Shown: positions 12,401 through 26,837, counted from the stretch's first letter. The stretch: 64,000 nt of DNA from Vanilla planifolia (GCA_023846275.1 CM043874.1:22811130-22875129), one strand, 5' to 3'. Notes: generated by a model from the sequence alone, not told the origin. Numbers and translations are program-made.

Positions 12401-13869
12401 TAATTATATCCACACATAGATTAACATAAACTAAATTGGGGCAAATTTATAAAATGGCATATTATTAATTAAATAATTAAAATATATATTTTAAGTTCTA
12501 AAAAATATTTTTTCAACTATTCCAACATGCATAGTCAAAAACATATGTGAATTGAACTCAAATTTTACTAAGATTCTATAAAACAGCTCATAGATTTATG
12601 AACAAATAACATATTTCAATTCGAAAATGGTATCGGGTTGTAGAATTCAAAAATTGTGGCCTTTAATTTATTTTTTATAATTTAATAAAAAAAATATAAT
12701 TATAAAGGTTTTATTTAACTAGCAAGATACTTAAAATTACCATAACCAAATTCTCAAAAGTAGTCTTAACATAATTTAAATATTTTAATTGAAAACATAT
12801 CTTGAAACCAATAAAATTTTAATTTTTTGGTATTTAAAAAGATTTCAGAATTATATTATTTTAAAAAAGAAACCCATTTAGTAATTAAAAAACACCTTCA
12901 ATTTTTAACAAGTGATTTTGGTTTTTTTAAAGGTTTCAAAAATTATTTTTACAAAATTTGACTCTAATATTAATTCAATGAATAATTTTTAACTAATAGA
13001 TTCAAAATTTGATTGCAATTTAAATTAAAAATAATTTTAAAAATTAAGTTAGCTTTTGATTTTGGATTTTAATTTTAAATGCATAAATTTTTTAGAGTTA
13101 AGAAGTATCTTTCAAATTTTAATTTTTATTTAGAAAATACTTTATGGCAACAAAATTCTTAAAAAGTTTTGTTTGAAATTAATACAAATTATAAATAAGT
13201 ATAAATTAACAAAAATCTTAAAAAAAGTTATGTTTTACAAAATGGGATTCAAAATGAGAGGTTGAAATGCTACATCCTTTAAAATGAAAACAAATTCAAT
13301 ACCAAAAATTTTCACATTTTAGTCACCTCATTTAAAGGGTAGTTTTCCAATTTTTTTATGAGAAAAAAACAAGTTCAAATATTATATGTTTAATTAAATG
13401 GATTAGCATAACATATTTTTAAAATATGACTTATTATTTATAAATATGTAGTGCAAAATTGTCTCATTGCATGACTTGCATAGAGTACATGTAAGTCTTG
13501 AGTTAGAATAGTTCTAATTTGTGCGCATTGTATCCTGTGTTATGTATCATGTGACTTGTGTATGACGTATCATATGGGGATGACCATTGACATAATATGT
13601 CATGTTTTTATATACATAGACTAAAAATGTTTCACCATATATTTTCCTTTGATTTTAAGGACTTTCATGTGGTGTACCATACTTTAGAGGATAACATATC
13701 ATGTGTCATATATAATGTTTTCAACTAATGATTTTTGTTTATATTTCTAAAATAAGTGTGTGAAGTGCCTTTGAAATAACATACACTCAATTTTTTATAA
13801 TTTTGAAAATCTTAAATTTAAAAAATAATGTAATTGAAGTATATGTAATATCAATTTACAAAATTAATA
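12401..13869. other. Very AT-rich unassigned DNA
   Basis: Runs of AAAATTTT-type sequence to about 13400, then a block (13430-13740) with repeated TATCATGTG, GTACCATA and GTCATAT words like those in the long LTRs at 17105-19447 and 23957-26777. No gene is visible. Confidence 0.4.
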
Positions 13870-14870
13870 ACTCACTCTTTTGCTAAAAATTGATCTTAAT
13901 CTCACCCTTTGCTTTATGCTTGGTGATGAATCTCACATATTTTTCAAGTCTTCATTTCACATGGTTCACAAGCTTTCTTAAGCTTTTTCATTTGAATTTC
14001 CTCCTTGTAGTTCATTTGAGCTTCGAATATTGAACTTAAACTATGAGTTGCATGCATCTTGCTTACGCAAGTTTTTAATGCCTCATTGGAACTCTTTTTC
14101 GACCACCTATCTAGATAAAATCTATCAACACTAGATGCCCATATTAAAACTTCACTTAATTTGATGTTATCATCAAAACCTTATCAAACCATCATGGGCT
14201 CAGGAGGATAATAATTCCTCTTTTTTTGATAATGCAAACAAATGAAAGCTATGTTGAAAAATGATGTATAAAACTAAAATAATTAGCAATAAACAATTAT
14301 CAATATATCATGTGTTGAATTGTTGAAAATTATCGAAATAGTAAGTATTGGATAAAAATTGATATCACTGGTGGAAATATGATACTCTATGTTGATGCTA
14401 ATGTTGTTTAAGGAATAAAAATTGCAAAACATTTTTATAAGTTACAAAAAATATTTTTATAGCTCCCTTAAATCTATATTTCTCTTAGTCTCTCCCATAT
14501 TATGTGCTAGAAAAATCCCTCAAATATTATTCTCCCATTTTGTATTCTCTTTTATCATTATTTTCTCCCTTTTGTCATCATTAAAATAAACTTCTAACAA
14601 AAGGGTCCAAAATTCCTAATTCTTTGCTGATTCTATAACACCTATCTTTATTTAAGAGCTTTACAAAGGTATTTGCATGTTGATTTTTCTTACCAATAAA
14701 TTTAATAATAATTTTATTTTTACTCACATAATCTCTAAAAAATGATGTCAAATTTCTTTATGTTTTATTAATATAGGAGTATCTCATGTTAACTTACAAA
14801 TACACACATACTGGCATAGCATCAATCTCATTTAATTAGTCATCTTTGTCAACCATATGGGTTGACTGCA
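13870..14870 (-). mobile_element. Ty1/copia relic, 3' end (RNase H C-terminus and downstream region)
   Basis: Minus-strand translation of about 14600-14840 shows the C-terminal block of copia RNase H: a segment like HIDIRHHFIRDYV, then a QLADIFTK-like stretch and an ELGILDPF-like end. Just past the coding end (14500-14600) lies GATGACAAAAGGGAGA, the purine-rich text usual between copia pol and the 3' LTR, and a related GATGATAACATC word occurs near 14165-14185. The LTR itself was not delimited. It is a fossil with several breaks; the rest of pol is not seen. Confidence 0.65.
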
Positions 14871-15300
14871 ATACCCTTTTTCCTATGATTATTCTCTTTA
14901 TTTTTTCTTTGTTGTCCTAGCACATTTTGCAATAAAATATATCATCGATGTCGGTTTCCTTTCATTTGAACTTGTGCATACTTCATTTATCATCATCAGT
15001 CGTCCGTCATCATCGGCCATTTGTCATCACCTGGTCGTCCGTTGCTCTCGATCGTTGACATCGTTAGTTGCTCGCTATTGTCAATTGGCCATTATAACCT
15101 AGTTTCCCGACATCACCTGGTCGCCCACAATAGCCAAGGCACCTACTACTCATCGGTCACCCACCATTGCTTAACTACCCATTAGCCACCTATTCTCTAG
15201 CTGCCATGGGTCGTCGTCATCCTTCCATTATTGGAATTCCTCATTGCTTCGTTATTGACGTCCCATCATCATGTCACATGATTGCATACTTTTTTTTTAA
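14871..15300. other. G+C-richer segment with CATCG/TCGTC-type low complexity
   Basis: About 14940-15280 is dense in short words such as CATCATCG, GTCGTCCG, CACCTGGTCG and GGTCGCCCAC, and is clearly less AT-rich than its flanks. CACCTGGTCG occurs at about 15027 and 15116. It looks like a degraded short tandem array or the U3/U5 of an LTR rather than coding sequence. No gene was recognised. Confidence 0.4.
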
Positions 15301-17104
15301 GTCATAATTTTTTCATGTAATTTTTATTTTTTATATTCAATGTGATTGACCTAATTGTAGTTATTGTCTTGAAATTCTAAAGATCTCTTTTAGATTTTCA
15401 AGTGATTAAGGTGTATTTAATTATCCTTTTTTATGATTTAGGCTATGTTTCTAAGGTACATTTAATTCTATTTTTTTATACATAATTATTGAACTCTTTC
15501 ATTTTTAAATAAGAGAAACTCCCTTATTATAATTTATTATTAATGAATAAATTTTCTTTAATTTGTGTACTTCAATCTTTGTGAATAAAGAGTATGTGCC
15601 CAATTCTAATTGAAGAGATTCTAACTTTCTTTTCTCTTATGAGATACAATGATTGAATGTGAGAGACCTTTTATATAAAAAAGTTGATAACTAGACAAAT
15701 TCTCTCTTCCTCCAAAACTCTTAAGTCTTCATCCCCCTTTCACTCTCTCGATCACACCACCAAACTACCATCCTCCTCAATAAGGCTCTAAATCCTAGTT
15801 GACCATCTTGTTACTTATTTGTCGAATTTTCTCATTAATCCAAATCTGTAACTCATTGCACTTTTTTATCTTTAGTGCTTCATGCACCTACTCTAAAGAA
15901 AACTACAAGCTATCATCACCAAAAAAGTGAACCCTTTTATGGGGTATCTCTTCATCATTATTGGCATATTATTACTCTAAGATTCTAAAAAAACTATGAA
16001 TAGTACCAATAAGTTTAGTCTTAATAAATTAATATTTTTTTGCTCATTTGGTACCGATCAAATTAATCATTTATATTAGTCTACTAGTTTATACAATCTT
16101 TAATATCAGAATTATCATCAAAAGTTAGAACATCCAATTTCATATTCAAGATATGCTCTCTCTATCTCGATACCTCCTAAGTCTTTCCTCTTTACTAAAC
16201 ATTTCTAGTTCATCATTTGGGTTTCACTCATTAGAAGATTCATTTCTTCTTTAGCTCATGATTTCTTTTCTAGATATCTTAGTTTGATCTATTAAAAGGA
16301 TCGTAATGTCTTTTATGGTTTCTACATATTAGAGTTTTCTTCTTTTAGATCATTATATATGACACATCTTCTCTTATTAACCCTTTCTCTCTTAAGATTT
16401 GGTTCACACTATTAGTTTAAGAGAAATTGTCCCACCATTTGGGTGAGTTAAGTAATTGATTGAGCTATTTCTAGTATATGGTCTTGGTTTAAGTTTTGTT
16501 ATTGATTTGGATTTTGATTTGTCATTTGGCAAGACCTACGATACCTTTTGGTCTTATAAAAGGTTAATACATAGGGGGATATCAAGAAAAATAATATAGG
16601 ATATAGACCACCAAAGCTGAGATGAGGCATACTTTTAAGAAAATAACTAGTGATCAGATCTCGCTTATGCTAGACCACCTTCTAGACAGAACTAGATGAT
16701 CCAATAGCAATAAAGACGGCCCATCATATGAAAGGATCTTTATCATATGGTCATCAAATATGATAATCTACCAAATGGGCATCTGATAAGTATTTGAGCA
16801 ATTTTAGTAGATAAAATCCTAAGGAAAAAGGGTGCCATAAATTTAGTAGATTTTCATACAAGAATTGAACATCTAATATGCCATTGATGTTAAGTACTAT
16901 GTGGATTTGAATGTTAGTTAGCTCAATTTGATGTGTTCAATATGTAGGTCTAAAGAATTAGTTTTCTTTGAATATGCACTGAACCATTTGATGATGGGTC
17001 CAACCTTATTTGATTGTTAATAGTTGATGTCATAGAACATCTAATATTTTGGAAATTTTTAGTTGAACTTTATTAGATCATCCAATAATCAAATTGAATC
17101 TAAT
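15301..17104. other. Unassigned DNA, possibly including a plus-strand LTR promoter region
   Basis: TTTTATATAAAAAAG near 15670 followed by pyrimidine-rich CTCTCTTCC and CACTCTCTCG blocks resembles a TATA box and leader of an LTR or gene in plus orientation, but no start codon with a meaningful frame follows. From about 16560 to 17104 the composition is different and the sequence ends abruptly where the long LTR begins. Confidence 0.3.
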
Positions 17105-19189
17105 CATATCATCATTTTTCTACCATAATAGAATAGAGTATGGTTCCAAAATCTTTAGATATGCAATCACCATAATATCTATGTCTACATATTTTTGTAT
17201 ATATCAACTCCTTATTCTCTGACCATTGTCGAGCTTTTTTCTCATCAATAACATCACCATATTTAGACTTCTACCTGTAGATGTTTAACAGATTATTAGC
17301 AATCATATTATATCATATCAAATTTACTTATCCAAACCACACATCATTTTAGAGATGATGGGTGTTAATACATGTAGACAATATAGGTTGCATGAGTGAT
17401 GTGTGAGTATCAAAACATATCCTTACATGAAGGCCCAATATAATGTGCTTGTAATGTAGGAGAAAGAGGTCTTTAAAGCCATCACATGGCTTGACATAAA
17501 TATAGTGATCAACATGCTCTATATCATCCATTAAGATTTTACTCTATTTTCAATTATCAACTATAAGATAGTGTACCAATGGAAACCATACTTTATTTTT
17601 TATTCTTTTATTACTTGGTGTCATATATAGAAATGAGGCATAATAATACTTACTTAGCCCACTTCATTATTTCTTTCATTTATTGTCCTTTTTCCCAAGT
17701 ATTATTCCCGTTTTTATATCCTCCCTTTTTGAGTAACCTTTATGTATATATATGTGTGTGTATGTATATATATGTACATGTATAATGATATATATAGAAG
17801 TATATATAGAATCTTTATTACCTTCTAAGGCTAATATTGAAGACTAGTTAGGTAGCCTGTTTTACTCGTCTTGTTGATTATCACAACCATATATTATTTT
17901 GCATATACTTCTCAAATAACATAGGAATTAGAAATTAGATCAACACAACCATATTCATTATTCCAATATAATATTGTTTTAATATCACAACATGTCTCAT
18001 GACACATAAAAAGGGATGTTTCATGATTCCATGCTTAAGCTTTTAACCATATAATAGCTTAGAATCAAACACTCTTTGTTAATTACATTACCAAGATAAG
18101 ATTTATCTACCTAGAATGTTAGGGAAGGACTTTGATCCTTTTTTACCTTTTCTTTTGATCCTTGAATCATAAAGTATATGCAATTTAATCAATAACAATT
18201 CCTTTCATAATTCTCTAAATTCTTATTTCTTAGCTTATTAAATTATACAAGAATCCCATTTATTTGTTTCATCACTATAATATTCACATATGGTATGTTC
18301 TATTTAGTACAGTGTACATTAGTATTTAAGATTTCTTCGAGATGTGAAATTTCCTCCCTATTAATGGTACATCAAGGACCACATAACATGTGTTCCTTCC
18401 TTTGGCACAAAATCACAAACCATCCGATCTTCTTATAGACATCTCAATATTTTTCACTTATCATATATTATTTTTAATGTATCATACATTAGTTTTGTAA
18501 AACCATTTTTCAAATAATAGAGTGTTGTTCCATCAACCACTCCCTTTTTGAACTAAATATACCTTCTATTTTCATTAATGTATAACATGCATTGATTTGT
18601 CAAATTTGTTTAAATTAATGTACTATACATTTCACCTACTACACATTCTCTTAAACTAAATGTATGACATGTCAAATGTTGATGCACCATATATTTTCCT
18701 TGGATAAATGGATTCCTTCTACTATTATGCCTAATGTACTTAAAATTCAATGTTTACATACCATATGTTAGTTTAAAATAGTCCAAATTGCCCATAGATT
18801 TAACTATCATTGTACTGAATCTCTTCCTAGGTTTCATGAAAATATGTATGAAATGTAAAATCCCATACAAAAATCTTAGGAATTCAAACGTGCAACCCAT
18901 TTATCAATGGCTTAAGAAATTTCCTTGTGTTTTGTATATAATAGATGGAAATCAAGAAGTGAGTCTTCCATTTGACATAGTTCTCACCATGTTCATCTTC
19001 TTTCTTCATAAATTATTTCTCTTCCCCTTTACTAAACTATTTACTTAGTAGATGGAATTAATTTTTCCACTTCTTCTCTTCAAATTTATTAAAGATTCTT
19101 GATACTTCCACAATTCCTTCCTCCACATGCTATAAGTGAAAAAGTAAATAAAGCATAAGATCCTTAATTTTCCCTTTCTAATATGTATG

Positions 19190-19268
<79 letters not shown>

Positions 19269-19447
19269 TTATTAATTCATTTCACAAATTTGCAACAAAT
19301 TTTGTGGTGTTATAAATACTTAAAGCCAAGAATCATTCAATTCCTATTAATAAACTCTAATCATTAACATACTTAATTTAGAATTCTAGGCAACTTTGCA
19401 AAATTACTTACTTTGTGAGATAGATAAAATGTAGGAATGATACATCC
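17105..19447 (-). mobile_element. Left (3') LTR of a Del/Tekay-like gypsy element, truncated
   Basis: It aligns with 24490-26777 over most of its length: the words GAATAGAGT, AATGTGCT, TTATTTTTTATTCTTTTATTAC / TTATTTCTTATTTTTCTATTAC-type blocks, ATTTATCTACC, TTTGATCC and the CATATTGATGTACCATAT-like region occur in the same order about 7.4 kb apart. The right edge is at about 19447, just before a purine-rich tract read on the minus strand. The outer 500 bp present in the other LTR are missing on the left. Contains the (AT)n at 19194-19264. Old and diverged. Confidence 0.75.
19194..19264 (+). repeat. (AT)n microsatellite
   Basis: About 35 uninterrupted AT units preceded by a few ATGT units, inside the left long LTR of the Del/Tekay-like element. 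Confidence 0.97.
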
Positions 19448-22400
19448 TTTCATCATTTTAGAAAATTTGTCAAAAATTTTAAAATAGCTCTAGGTGTTGC
19501 ATTTTCATAGTAAGTTCCATTATCTGAGTAGGATCTCCTTCAGTTTGATTTGGTCATAAGACCTTCACTATTGGTATCATTTTGTTTTTTTAAAACTTTA
19601 TCCCTATGATCTAAAATCTATATTAGATTCTCATTGTAAGGAATATATAATTATAATAAAATATCTTTATAATTATTTTTTCTAATATGAAAAGGTTTAA
19701 AATAATTTTTTTCATTAGGATGATACACAAAATACATCATGAATTCCATCTAGATGCATGAGTAATACAAATCTATAGGCCACTTGCCCCACTTTAGCAT
19801 TTTTTAAATGGATTAATATATTTTGGTCTCAACTTTTCCTTTTTTTTATTTTAGAGTTCCATATAGTGAGGTTACCTTTACAAATGTATGATGCTGTTAA
19901 ATTTCACATTTTAGTGATCAGCATCAAAGTACTTCTACCTATCTTGGGTTGGTTTAATTCTTAATTTTGTTAATTTTACCTATTTAAGGGCTTCGTCTAA
20001 AGGTCAAGTTCAAGCAATTGCCTTTCTTAACCTTTAAACTAACATAAGGGAGATTGTCACTTCCATCTATATAAAACATCATAAGCAGTTATGTTAATAC
20101 TTGATTGAAAGTTGATAGTGTAAAAAAATTAATTAGTAGTAAATGACTATTCCACTCACCCCCAAATTGTAGAATACATGGTCTTAATAAGGCCTCTAGT
20201 ATTGTTATGATTCCTTTTGATTGGCCTTCAATCTGAAGACAGAAGCAATGCCAAAATTTAGCTTTGTACCAATGCTTGGTGCTCATTTTCTTCAAAAATA
20301 CGATTTAAACTTTTGATAGCTATATGATATGATTACTTTTAGCACTTCATGAATGTGCACAATATAATTTATAAATATTGTGGCCAACTTTATTGGAAAG
20401 TAAGTTCTTTTATAGCAAAGAAATGTGTTGATGTAGTTAATCTATCAATTATCATTCATATGTAGTTATGTCTTAATGGTGATCTAAGAAACCAACCTAA
20501 AGATTCATTTTTAGTAAATTGTTATCATAGACTACAAAAACCCACTTGGTTTTTGTTGCTCCCTCATCACCAATTGGCAAATTAAACATTTCTTACCTAG
20601 TCTATTTTGCCACATGACATTTTAGTCCTATCCTTCAATTCTTGGTTTATTTTTGTTACTTCTATATGGATGGCATATTTAGAATTATGAGCATCTTACA
20701 ATAACAACTTCTTTAGTAGTTGATGACCAAGAATACATAAAGAACTAAATTCACAAAATTTAATTTTCATCAAGAGCAAAAACAAAACCAGCCTTGTTTG
20801 AATGTTTGTATCAACTTAACATCTAATCTTGTAATTGATCCTCCTTGATAATGTGAACCCATTAAAACTATTAACAAGTGAGATAATAGTAGTACATTTT
20901 GGTGCATTTCCTTTTCTAATTAATATTTATTAACAAAGAAGAGATTTAGTTCTTATTAGTCTATGTTAAAAATAGACTAATATTTACTTTTTGATTGAGT
21001 GCATTGGCTACAACAAATGCTTCACCAATATGATATATGATCACAAGACCATAATCTTAGATAAGTTTCAGCCATCTTCTTAGCCTAAATTAAATTTTTT
21101 CTATATAAAAATATATTTTCAACTTTGATGATTAGTAAAACATCACACTCCATACCACATAGATAGTGCCTTCAGCCTTTTTAGAGTAAAAATAATAATT
21201 ATGACAAAAAAATTAGATACCCATCATTTTCTTTGAGAAAATAAGAATTGTATTGCCTTTTAAAGTATAAACTTTTCTTTCATAATTTGATCCCCTTTTT
21301 AATTTGACTAATTTCTATGATAATTTCGTTAAAGAACAAGCTAAGGGAATCTTTTTAAAAACTTCTAATAATAACAAGCTAATCCTAGAAAACTCTAGAT
21401 CTTAAATACATTTACACGTTGGGCACAATTTATGATACCTAAACTTTTTTAGGATCAACAAATACCCACCTTGCTTACTACATGTCCCAAAAATATTAAT
21501 TGGGATAGCCAAAATACACATTTTGAAAATTTTGTTAATAGTTGATGATCTCTTAGTGCTTATAGTATAATGCACAAGTGAGTAGTATACTTCTCTATAA
21601 ATTTGAAATATACTAAAATATTATCAATAAATATAATAACAAATAATCTAGATATTTCTTAAGTATTTTATTTATTAGACCCATAGAAATAATAGGTGCA
21701 GTAGTTAAAACAAAAAGGAAGCACTACAAATTCTTATAACCACACCTAGTTTTAAAAGTAGATTTGGTAATATAAAATTCTTTAAATTTTAATTTATGAT
21801 GCCTTAATCATATATTAATATTAGAGAAAATATTATAACTTGTAGTTGATCAAATAAATCACTAATAAAGAGAAAGCATATTTATTTTTCATTATAATTT
21901 TGTTCAACTTTTTATGATCAATTACATCCATAAACTATCATCTTTCTTTTTTATTAATAAGATAGATGCTCTCTATGGAGGCACTTTAATGAATATACCC
22001 CATTGTCTAGCAAATCTTGAATTTGTACTTTTACTTCTAATAGTTTTGTTGGGGCCACTTTATATGGAACCATTGATATTAGTTCTACTTATATAATTAG
22101 TTAATAGCCAAGTACTTTTTCTTTATTTGGAGATGTAAACCAATTGTACATGTTATGGCTTTTCAAACTTTATGTATAGTAGCTCAAAATAGAGTTTGAA
22201 TCATTCCCTTCCTTTAAATAACACCTTCTATGTTTTTAATATAGAAATGAAGGGAATTTTTCTTTTATTCACATGATTCACTATTTCTTTCCCTTCTTTG
22301 AATCTCAACTTTACCATTTTTGTATACACAATCAATTTTTATTTAATGCTCACAAAGCCAATTTATGACCAGCATAATATAAAATTCCATTATAGAGAAC

Positions 22401-22455
22401 AATAGCTATTTATTAGAAAATTGTTTTCTACAAATTTCAAGATTCACACATATAA

Positions 22456-22529
<74 letters not shown>
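22456..22529 (+). repeat. Compound (CA)n(TA)n microsatellite
   Basis: About 11 CA units followed by about 25 TA units, inside the gypsy internal domain between gag and RT. It produces the spurious Ile-Tyr repeat frame on the minus strand (22406-22618). Confidence 0.97.
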
Positions 22530-22534
<5 letters not shown>

Positions 22535-23936
22535 AGTTTTAATTTTATTACCATTGGGTAGTTTAGCTATTAATGAATATTTCATTTGATGAGATGCTAA
22601 ATAATCTACCATGCACATGACAAGCTATTAAGAAATGGATGTTCCATAATAAAAAATACTAAACAAGGAAATGCTCCAACAAAAGAATACCTACAAAGAC
22701 ATTTGTGGAGTGCAATGCATAATGTTGCAATATCACATACACTCAATGCTTTACACCCTTCCTTACATTCTAACCTCTTATAAATGCAATGTAAATGCTT
22801 ATCTCTTACCCTACTTGACACACTAACTTTCTTGCATAACATTTTGGAGCCTAGAATCTACCCTAGATCTAGACCTAATTTGAGGATTCCATTTATGAAA
22901 CTTTTTAAAATTTATGTATTATTGGGCCTTTTTGATAGATTTAATTTTAGAAATACTCCTATTAACACTTGATTCTAACTAACTCCAACAAAATTTACCA
23001 CCTCCTCTTCCTCTTTTGAAGTTTCTTTAGAAAGTGTTTGGGTATCATCTCCAAAAATTTATTTTACTTTTCCTTCATCACTATCTATAACTTTATAACT
23101 AGTAAATCCTATTCTACTAGCCTAATAATTTCTACTAACTCTATAAGATCAATAGTTCTTAATGTGGCTATAAAAATCCTTATTTCAAACATTAAACCTC
23201 TTCTGAATATGAGGCATTTTTGTGCTTTAGATTCACCTACAATTGGTGCATACCTAGATAATCTTGTAAACTAGATAACTTATAACTAGTTTCTATTAGT
23301 CTTTTGTGAGCCAAGCTTGCTAGACTTTCTCTCATCTATTCCCTAACTAATATTGGAATGTACTTTTTCTTAAAATCCTCTACAAACTCATTTCAAGACG
23401 CATGTCTTAATGGTCTATCATTGAGCACAACATATGGTGGTAAGATTCTCACAAATCTTTAGCATAATTATCCAAAACTATTGTAGCCAGAGAAACTCTT
23501 TCATTGTTTAAATAGATTATATTATTGAAAATTCTATTTATTTTCATAATACATTCTTGTACTCCCAAAATATTAGATCCTCCCTTAAAGTGAGGTGGAT
23601 GCATGCTGTGGAACTAATCAATAATTTCTCCCATGTCAAATTACTCCTTCTGTTTAGGAAAATGTAAAATGAATGAAGTGTCTTAATGTATGAAACAATT
23701 ATGATTTTCTATTTATTTCTTTACTTCTTGGCTCTTACCAAAAGTTTCAATCTAAGTTCTATTATTATCTCTTTTAACTATTATTTCTTGAACCAATATT
23801 ATCATTAAAATACATATTAAACCCAAAACATATAGACTTGTTTATTTAGTCTGTATGTATTTCATCTATTTAGAATATTACTTCCCTAAAAATTCACCTT
23901 CTCTAGCATTTTTCTTATTTTTAAAGGCTATCAATT

Positions 23937-23948
23937 GCTATAATACCA
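23937..23948 (-). other. Primer-binding site (initiator tRNA-Met type)
   Basis: Minus strand TGGTATTATAGC differs slightly from the usual plant gypsy PBS TGGTATCAGAGC. It lies 8 bases inside the LTR edge at 23957, the expected position for starting minus-strand DNA synthesis. Confidence 0.7.
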
Positions 23949-23956
23949 TCTTATCA

Positions 23957-26777
23957 TGCCAAAAAAAAAATTTTACCCAAAAACCCACTTAACTTGTAAT
24001 TTTGGGTTTAATTGAAGAAATATTGTTAATATCAAAGTCATAATAAGTCACACGTGAGAAATGATGGAACAAAAATAAAACTCTCTTTTTTTGTTTTCTT
24101 TTTCAAAGCAAACACGCACATTGATTTCAAAATATGAAGCTAATACTATAAAATGTGATTACATTTATAAATAGTTTATTATAACATATTTTACATCAAA
24201 TACAATGTCCTTGACAATTGCTCAATATATAACTACTCATCATTGTTGCTACGTCTTTCTGCCCCTCTCAATGTGCTATGCTTATAATATATAATACAAC
24301 AAGAAATAAGTAGTGAGCATAAAATATAGCAGATAAATCTGGTTATTAACAACACTTAAATCTGATTAAGAATGAATGAAAAAATTGGAGTAAAATAGAA
24401 CAATGATATCATGGAGTTAGTGGTATAATATTTTTTTATTAAATACATACATAAAATAATAGATATATGTATAATTTGATCACCACTACTTGGTCATAAT
24501 AGAATAGAGTGTCATGCCATAGTTTCCATATATCTACTTATGATTATACATATATATATATATATATAAACTCATTATTCTTATAATATCATAGAGTCAT
24601 AGTTTTTCCTAAATACCATTATTCTTATTTTGTTAGATCCTACTTCATCTTCTTTTTATTTTCTTTTCTCATTAGCATAATATCAACATCTCTAGTCCTT
24701 TACTTATAGGCATACCATAGCTGGTCAACAATCAAATCTTATGTATACATCATGATATTACATAAAGTGCTAGTAATGATAAGTCTCAATACATTCAAAT
24801 CTTATATAAAGCATAAGTGATGTCTAAGTATTAAATCTTATCATCCTTATACATAAAGGTCCTACACAATGTGCTGGCAATTAGAAAAATGAGGTTCATG
24901 ATACCAACACATGACTCGATATATAACCAGCCCCTCAGCACACCCTACACTTTATGCTAATATTTTATTCTTTTTTTATTATCAACTATGTGTTAATGTA
25001 CCAAGGAAAACTATACCTTATTTCTTATTTTTCTATTACCTCACGAGGTATAACAAATCTTATTTAGCCAACATCATTATTTGTTTCAACTATTATCCTC
25101 TTTCCTAATTTCTTTCCTCATTTATATCTTCATTTTTTGAGGAAACTTACTAATTTGTATATAGCTATATATATATATATATATAATGTCTATATAATTT
25201 TAAGGCTATTATTGAACACTAAATAAGTAGTTTGTCTAACTTAGTATTACAATATCGATATATTATATTTGATAAACTCCATCCCATATAACAAGCAATT
25301 TAGATATTAGATCAATACATCCACATTCGTCCTTCCAATATAATACCATTTTAATATCACAATGTGTCTCATTAAACACAAAAAGGGTTGTTTCATGATG
25401 CCATGCTTATGCTTATGCCATGTAATCATTTAGAAATAAACACCCTTATTACAAGCATTACCAATATAAGATTTATCTACCCAAAATTTTGAGGATGAAC
25501 TTTGATCCATTCTTTCTTTTCATTTTGATCCTTGCATAAAAAATTAGATGTAATTTAATCATTTCATAAATCTCTATATGCAAGTTTCACTCTTATTGCA
25601 TTATATAAGGCTCTTAATATTTCTATCTTTGTTATGATGTTCACATACTACACACTCTATTGAGCACGACATATGTGAGAACTTGAGACTTCCTCCTAAA
25701 GTGAACTATTAAAAACTTTCTTCACTACATCCAATATCTTAACACCACACACCATGCATTCCTTTAGAACAGAACTACAAATCATCTTTTCTTCTCATGG
25801 ACTGCCCAATATTCTTCTTGTATCATACAATATTTTTAACATACCATAAGTTAGTCTCAGGAAATCATTTTTTAAACAATGGACTATTCTTTCTTCCAAT
25901 CAATCCCTTTAAATTAAATATACTACCAATTTTAAATAATGTTATAGTACTTTGAGAATTAGTCACATTTGTTACAAGTAGCATACCATACTATCACTTA
26001 CCATACTTTGCCTTGAACTAAATGTATCGTACATCAAATATTGATGTACCATATGTTTTTCTTAAGATAATTTCCTTCTACTCGAAATCATAATATACTA
26101 AACAATCTATGCTAACATTACATATCTTAGTTTCAAAAATATAAATAGCCAATAGACATACTATTTCCAATAACATTGCATCTCTTCATACTTTTCAAGG
26201 GAACAAGAATGAAATGTAAAACTCATGATAAAACCTTCAAAATTTTGACATGTAACCCATTTATCATGCACACAAGCAATTTCTTTAAGTTTTTTTATAC
26301 AACATAAGAAAAACATGAAGAGAGTGCTACATTTAATATAGTTTTCACCAAATTTATCTTCTACCAAAGTTCTTTCTCTTATTGGAACAAAATGTACTAT
26401 TAAAACTAATGCCTCACTAAGCTCCTCCTACTTCCTCCTTGCCAATGTCTTTCATTAGTAGTTGAAATCAATTGTAACACTACTCTCTCTCTTCTATAAA
26501 GAGCATCTTGTTCCTTCCATAAATCCAATTGTACTCCAAAACATTCAAGCTAACAATTACATTCCTAAGCATTACTCTTTGGCATAAATAATTCAACATT
26601 TTGAACAACTTTGCAAAGATTACATGATTTACAAGATACAACCAAAAAAACATTTTTTTAGTTTATCATTAAATATAAGCTTTGTTGGAACATCAATGTC
26701 TAATTACATGATTTCCCACATAACTATAGTTTCGCAAAACATCCAACCTAAAATAAAATTTAGGGGTATGAAATCCA
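23957..26777 (-). mobile_element. Right (5') LTR of the Del/Tekay-like element, also flanked by a second internal domain
   Basis: About 2.8 kb. In plus coordinates it starts TGCC next to the PBS and ends GGGGTATGAAATCCA, so the element-sense LTR begins TGGATTTCATACCCC and ends GGCA. To the right lies a purine-rich tract (TTTGAGGAAGAA on the minus strand, 26778-26790) and pol C-terminal sequence, which normally belong on the inside of a 3' LTR. One LTR therefore borders internal domains on both sides. Confidence 0.75.
24548..24570 (+). repeat. Short (AT)n microsatellite
   Basis: About ten AT units in the right long LTR. A second short run lies at about 25165-25186. Confidence 0.85.
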
Positions 26778-26837
26778 TTCTTCCTCAAAGAATTTTATTT
26801 TTCAAATTTCGAAATAGCATAAATGTTACATCTTTAT
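26778..26837 (-). mobile_element. Polypurine tract and pol 3' tail of a second Del/Tekay-like copy (left part)
   Basis: Minus-strand polypurine tract next to the LTR, then sequence matching 19448-19500 inside the first copy. The match resumes at 29253 after the nested solo LTR (26838-29247), showing that the two pieces were continuous before that insertion. Confidence 0.7.

Larger units (their letters stand above)
19448..23956 (-). mobile_element. Ty3/gypsy Del/Tekay-like internal domain (gag, protease region, RT, RNase H, integrase, chromodomain-region tail)
   Basis: On the minus strand, high to low coordinates: a tRNA primer-binding site (23937-23948), gag (about 23040-23560, including an FVEDFKKKYIP segment), the RT start (about 22050-22130), an RT core with a FIDDILVY-type box and a FLGHVVSK segment (about 21440-21660), RNase H (about 20600-21400), integrase including the DGQSERTIQTLE-type block (about 20089-20295) and the pol C-terminus with a VGQVAYR segment (19740-19800) and an ILDHRDKVL segment (about 19600). 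The order is complete and the size (4.5 kb) is normal, but it is a fossil with dozens of breaks. Confidence 0.88.

Noticed and set aside
19194-25186. AT and CA runs as a possible origin or centromere signal
   Set aside because: They are ordinary microsatellites within retroelement sequence; there is no higher-order repeat array.
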